Below, in pieces: positions 60,976 through 64,000 of a DNA stretch of 64,000 bases. How positions within the stretch are numbered: position 1 is the stretch's first letter; every line of letters starts with the position of its first letter. The stretch comes from Hyphomicrobiales bacterium (lineage in GTDB: Bacteria; Pseudomonadota; Alphaproteobacteria; Rhizobiales; Xanthobacteraceae). The stretch is from contig JACESF010000008.1 of the NCBI GenBank assembly GCA_013911975.1, positions 1 to 64,000 of the forward strand, written 5' to 3'. The notes under the pieces were generated by a model that did not search any database, was not told the origin of the DNA, and saw nothing but the letters and a program-made list of their open reading frames with translations. Both the position numbers and the translations under genes were made by a program.

Positions 60976-61200
60976 GGAGATCCCTCCTCGCCCGGCGGCG
61001 CATGCCTGCCCGGCATGAGCGCGGGATTGAAGGGCGAGCTGTCCAGAAGAGGGCAGGCGGCGGGCGACGGGCTCGATCCTGACCGTTCCGAGACCCGCGC
61101 CGCGCGGGGCGCCCTCCACGCCCGGGGCAGATTGCAGCTACACTCCACACCCTGCCTGTTCTAGGCATGTGAGACCAAGCCACCCCGCGAATCGCGAACC

Positions 61201-62763
61201 ATGCTGCGCTCCATTCTTTCCGTCGGCGGATTGACGCTGGTCTCGCGGCTGGCGGGGTTCGTGCGCGACGTGGTCATGGCGGCGGTGCTGGGCGCGGGGC
61301 CGGTGGCGGACGCCTTCCTCGTGGCGTTCCGCCTGCCCAACCATTTCCGGGCCATCTTCGCGGAAGGCGCCTTCAACGCCGCTTTCGTGCCCACCTATGC
61401 CCGGCTGAAAGAGCAGGACGGCATCCCCGTGGCCCGTGGCTTCGCCGACGAGGTGCTCACCGCCATGGCGATGGTGCACGGCGTGCTGCTGGCGCTGGCG
61501 CTGGGCCTGACCCCGCAATTCGTCGGCCTGCTGGCGCCGGGCCTCGCCGAGGATCCGGCGCGGTTCGACCTCGCCGTGACGCTCACGCGCATCACCTTTC
61601 CCTATCTCGCCCTCATCTCGGTGGCGACGCTGGCCTCCGGCGCCCTGAACGCGGTCGATCGCTTCGCCATGGCGGCGGCCTCGCCCATCCTGCTCAACAT
61701 CTGCATGATCGGCACGCTCCTGTGCGCGGGCCTGTTCCCCACCGCCGGGCATGCGGCGGCGTGGGGCGTGCTCCTGTCGGGCGTAGGGCAGGTGCTGCTG
61801 CTGCTGTGGGACGCGGAGCGCTCCGGCATCGGGCTGAGGCTCGCCCGGCCGAAGCTCGATCCCGGCACCAAGCGGTTCCTGAAGGCGCTCGGCCCGGCCA
61901 TCATCGGCTCGGCGGGGGTGCAGATCGCGCTGTTCGCGGACACGATCATCGCCACCTTCCTGCCTTCGGGAGCGCTCTCCGCCCTCTATTACGCCGACCG
62001 CATCAACCAATTGCCCATCGGGGTGGTGGGGATCGCGGTGGGCACCGTGCTGCTGCCCGAAATGTCCCGGCGCCTCGCCGCGAAGGACGATGTGGGCGCC
62101 GCCAAGGCGCAGGCGCGGGCAGTGGAGTTCGCCGTGCTGCTGGCCGCGCCCTTCGTGGTCGCCTCGCTGATGATTCCCGACCTCACCATGCGCGCCCTGT
62201 TCGCGCGCGGCGCCTTCACGGCGGGTGACGCGGCGGCGGCGGCGGCGACGCTCCAGGCCTATGCGGTCGGCCTCATCGCCTTCGTGGTGCTGCGCGGCTT
62301 CATCGCGCCGTTCCACGCGCGCAGCGACACCACCACGCCCATGATCGCCTCGCTGAGCGCGGTGGCGGTGAACGTGGCGCTGAAATTCGCGCTCATGGGC
62401 ACGCTGGCCCAGGTGGGGCTCGCGCTGGCCACCGCCATCGGCGGCTGGATCAACCTCGCGCTGCTCATCATCTTCGCCCGCCGCCAGGGCTTGCCGCTGG
62501 GCGACGACCTGCTGGCGGGACGGCTGGTGCGGCTGTTCATCTGCGCCCTGGTCCTCGCCGGGACGCTGTGGGGCGTGCTCCCCTTCGCCCGGTCTCTCGC
62601 CGCCCGCCTGCCGGACGCACGCGAGGAGGTGACGCTGCTGCTTGTGGTTGCCGCCGGCGGCTTTGCCTATATAGTTGCGGTCATTGCCCTTTTGGGACGT
62701 GGCGTGCTGCGCCCGCTGTTGCGGCGGGCCGGCGGCAAGCCGCCTCAAACTCCTGCGAATTGA
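61201..62763 (+). CDS. murJ: Lipid II flippase MurJ (MviN)
   Basis: A 520-residue polytopic protein with about 14 membrane helices. The start MLRSILSVGGLTLVSRLAGFVRDVVMAAVLGAGPVADAFLVAFRLPNHFRAIFAEGAFNAAFVP is highly characteristic of MurJ. It moves the peptidoglycan precursor lipid II across the inner membrane. Later conserved parts include YYADRINQLPIGVVGIAVGTVLLPEMSR and RGFIAPFHARSDTTTPM. The length is normal and the gene appears intact and monocistronic. Confidence 0.94.
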   Translation: MLRSILSVGGLTLVSRLAGFVRDVVMAAVLGAGPVADAFLVAFRLPNHFRAIFAEGAFNAAFVPTYARLKEQDGIPVARGFADEVLTAMAMVHGVLLALALGLTPQFVGLLAPGLAEDPARFDLAVTLTRITFPYLALISVATLASGALNAVDRFAMAAASPILLNICMIGTLLCAGLFPTAGHAAAWGVLLSGVGQVLLLLWDAERSGIGLRLARPKLDPGTKRFLKALGPAIIGSAGVQIALFADTIIATFLPSGALSALYYADRINQLPIGVVGIAVGTVLLPEMSRRLAAKDDVGAAKAQARAVEFAVLLAAPFVVASLMIPDLTMRALFARGAFTAGDAAAAAATLQAYAVGLIAFVVLRGFIAPFHARSDTTTPMIASLSAVAVNVALKFALMGTLAQVGLALATAIGGWINLALLIIFARRQGLPLGDDLLAGRLVRLFICALVLAGTLWGVLPFARSLAARLPDAREEVTLLLVVAAGGFAYIVAVIALLGRGVLRPLLRRAGGKPPQTPAN

Positions 62764-62900
62764 ACGCAACTGGCATTTTGCACCGCAAAGAAGCTGTGCT
62801 ATGCGACGCGAGCGGAACCGGCTCGACAGTTGCGGGAGATGTCGATTTCGCCACTGACACCCCTCGCGGCGCTTCAAGGTGCCCGATCGGAGCCACGAGA

Positions 62901-64000
62901 ATGCTGGTTTCCCCGCGCCTGATCAAATCGCTCGCGTTCCTCGCCCCCGCGCTTCTTCTGGCCGCCTGCGGCCAGCCGCAGCAGCAGCAGGGCGGCGGCG
63001 CCCCGCCTCCGCCGACCGTGACGGTCGCGAAGCCGGTGTCCCGCGACATCACCGAATATGACGAGTATGTGGGCCGGTTCGTGGCCATCAACCACGTCCA
63101 GGTGAACGCGCGCGTCTCCGGATACCTGGAGAAGATCAGCTTCACCGACGGCCAGATGGTGAAGGAGGGAGACCTGCTCTTCACCCTCGACCAGCGGCCC
63201 TACAAGATCGCGCTCCAGCAGGCCGAGGCGAACCTCGCGCAGGCGAAGGCCAATCTCGACTTCGCCACCACCGACCTCGAACGCGCCCGCACGCTGATCG
63301 AGGATAAGAATTCCAACGCCATCTCGAAGCAGGCGTTCGACCAGCGCACCCAGACCCAGCGGACCGCCACGGCCACCGTGCAGGCGCAGGAGGCGGCGGT
63401 CGCGCAGGCGAAGCTCGACCTTCAGTTCACCGAGCTGCGCGCGCCCGTGTCCGGCCGCATCGGCGACCGGCGGGTGTCCATCGGCAATTACGTCATCGGC
63501 GGCACGGGCGCCTCGCCCACGCTGCTGGCGCTGATCGTCTCCACCGATCCCATCTATTTCGAGTTCACCTTCGACGAAGCCTCCCTGCTGCGCTACCAGC
63601 GCGCCATGCAGAGCGGGGGCATCGACGGCTCCGCGGTCGATCTCAAGCTGATCGACGACAAGGGCTGGCCCTACAAGGGCAAGATGGACTTCCTGAACAA
63701 CGTGGTGGACCGGGAGACCGGCACCATCCGCGGCCGCGCCGTGTTCGAGAACAAGAGCGAGCTGTTCCGCCCCGGCATGTTCGCCCGCGTCCGCCTGCCG
63801 GCCAGCGCGCCGTACAAGGCGCTGACCGTGCCGGATGTCGCCATCGGCAGCGAGCAGACCCAGAAGTTCGTCTATGTGGTGGGACCGGAGAACACCGTGC
63901 AGATCCGCCCGGTGGTGCTCGGCCCGCTGGACGGGACGCGCCGCGTGGTGAAGTCCGGCCTCACGGCCGACGACGTGGTCGTGGTGAACGGCCTCATGCG
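62901..64000 (+). CDS. RND efflux periplasmic adaptor lipoprotein (AcrA family), 3' end outside window
   Basis: An open frame of 366 codons that continues past the end of the window. Residues 1-22 form a lipoprotein signal with lipobox LLAAC (Cys23), followed by a Gln/Gly/Pro-rich linker. The adaptor core starts PTVTVAKPVSRDITEYDEYVGRFVA. The lipoyl half-motif VNARVSGYLEKISFTDGQMVKEGDLLFTLD precedes an alpha-helical hairpin (QQAEANLAQAKANLDF...) and the second half ELRAPVSGRIGDRRVSIGNYV. Beta-barrel and membrane-proximal domains follow (GKMDFLNNVVDRETGTIRGRAVFENKSELFRPGMFARVRL). A GGAG site precedes the ATG. It should bridge an RND pump and an outer-membrane channel encoded downstream. Confidence 0.9.
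   Translation, partial: MLVSPRLIKSLAFLAPALLLAACGQPQQQQGGGAPPPPTVTVAKPVSRDITEYDEYVGRFVAINHVQVNARVSGYLEKISFTDGQMVKEGDLLFTLDQRPYKIALQQAEANLAQAKANLDFATTDLERARTLIEDKNSNAISKQAFDQRTQTQRTATATVQAQEAAVAQAKLDLQFTELRAPVSGRIGDRRVSIGNYVIGGTGASPTLLALIVSTDPIYFEFTFDEASLLRYQRAMQSGGIDGSAVDLKLIDDKGWPYKGKMDFLNNVVDRETGTIRGRAVFENKSELFRPGMFARVRLPASAPYKALTVPDVAIGSEQTQKFVYVVGPENTVQIRPVVLGPLDGTRRVVKSGLTADDVVVVNGLM

Noticed and set aside
61138..62877. 579-residue minus-strand frame opposite murJ
   Set aside because: Gln/Arg/His/Gly-rich antisense translation; murJ is unmistakable on the plus strand.

Overview
The window is very GC-rich chromosomal DNA with strong G/C preference at third codon positions. Gene content points to an alphaproteobacterium of the order Rhizobiales (Hyphomicrobiales). 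The supporting evidence is a run of Omp31-like barrel proteins beginning with a short export signal, a uvrC-pgsA-moaD-moaE block, a DUF1491 gene, an N-methylglutamate gene set of the rhizobial/methylobacterial type, and intergenic palindromes typical of Xanthobacteraceae and Bradyrhizobium relatives. A Xanthobacter/Azorhizobium/Ancylobacter-like organism is my best guess, but it is an inference. No tRNA, rRNA, CRISPR array, prophage or insertion sequence was seen.

Layout. (1) 214-18891 is a nitrogen-compound uptake and catabolism region. A nitrilase and a haem aldoxime dehydratase bracket a complete branched-chain-amino-acid-type ABC transporter. Tandem 196-bp repeats, a LysR regulator and a flavin monooxygenase follow. 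A second, related ABC transporter comes next, with its binding protein divergent, and its operon continues into an ArgE-like deacylase, a Rid-family protein, a DUF1028 protein and a LysR regulator. (2) 18940-23961 encodes a 1673-residue GH81 beta-1,3-glucanase carrying five copies of one accessory module, one of them inserted inside the catalytic region. (3) 24381-33406 holds signalling and envelope genes: a Cache-GGDEF diguanylate cyclase, a histidine kinase, a peptidoglycan-binding protein, DUF1491, a DUF1254/DUF1214 pair, penicillin-binding protein 1A and a UPF0260 protein. (4) 33410-48360 holds allophanate hydrolase, purU, and what I read as the full N-methylglutamate pathway (mgdABCD, gmaS, mgsABC) with a LysR and an XRE-cupin regulator. 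(5) 48432-51550 holds an ECF42-like sigma factor with its DGPF/YCII partner, and dctA. (6) 51592-55155 is moaE-moaD-pgsA-uvrC. (7) 55370-57746 has three paralogous outer-membrane barrel genes. (8) 57953-64000 has a Gfo/Idh/MocA dehydrogenase plus a DegT aminotransferase pair, five 161-bp tandem repeats, murJ, and the start of an RND efflux adaptor that runs off the window.

How the genes work together. Much of the window concerns scavenging of organic nitrogen. An amine could become an aldoxime (possibly by the flavin monooxygenase), then a nitrile (aldoxime dehydratase), then an acid and ammonia (nitrilase). Methylamine would enter as gamma-glutamylmethylamide (GmaS), become N-methylglutamate (MgsABC) and be oxidised by MgdABCD, with PurU draining the one-carbon product to formate. 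Allophanate hydrolase would release ammonia from allophanate. The second ABC operon looks like an uncharacterised uptake-and-deacylation module. These links rest on gene order and family knowledge; substrates are not determined by the sequence.
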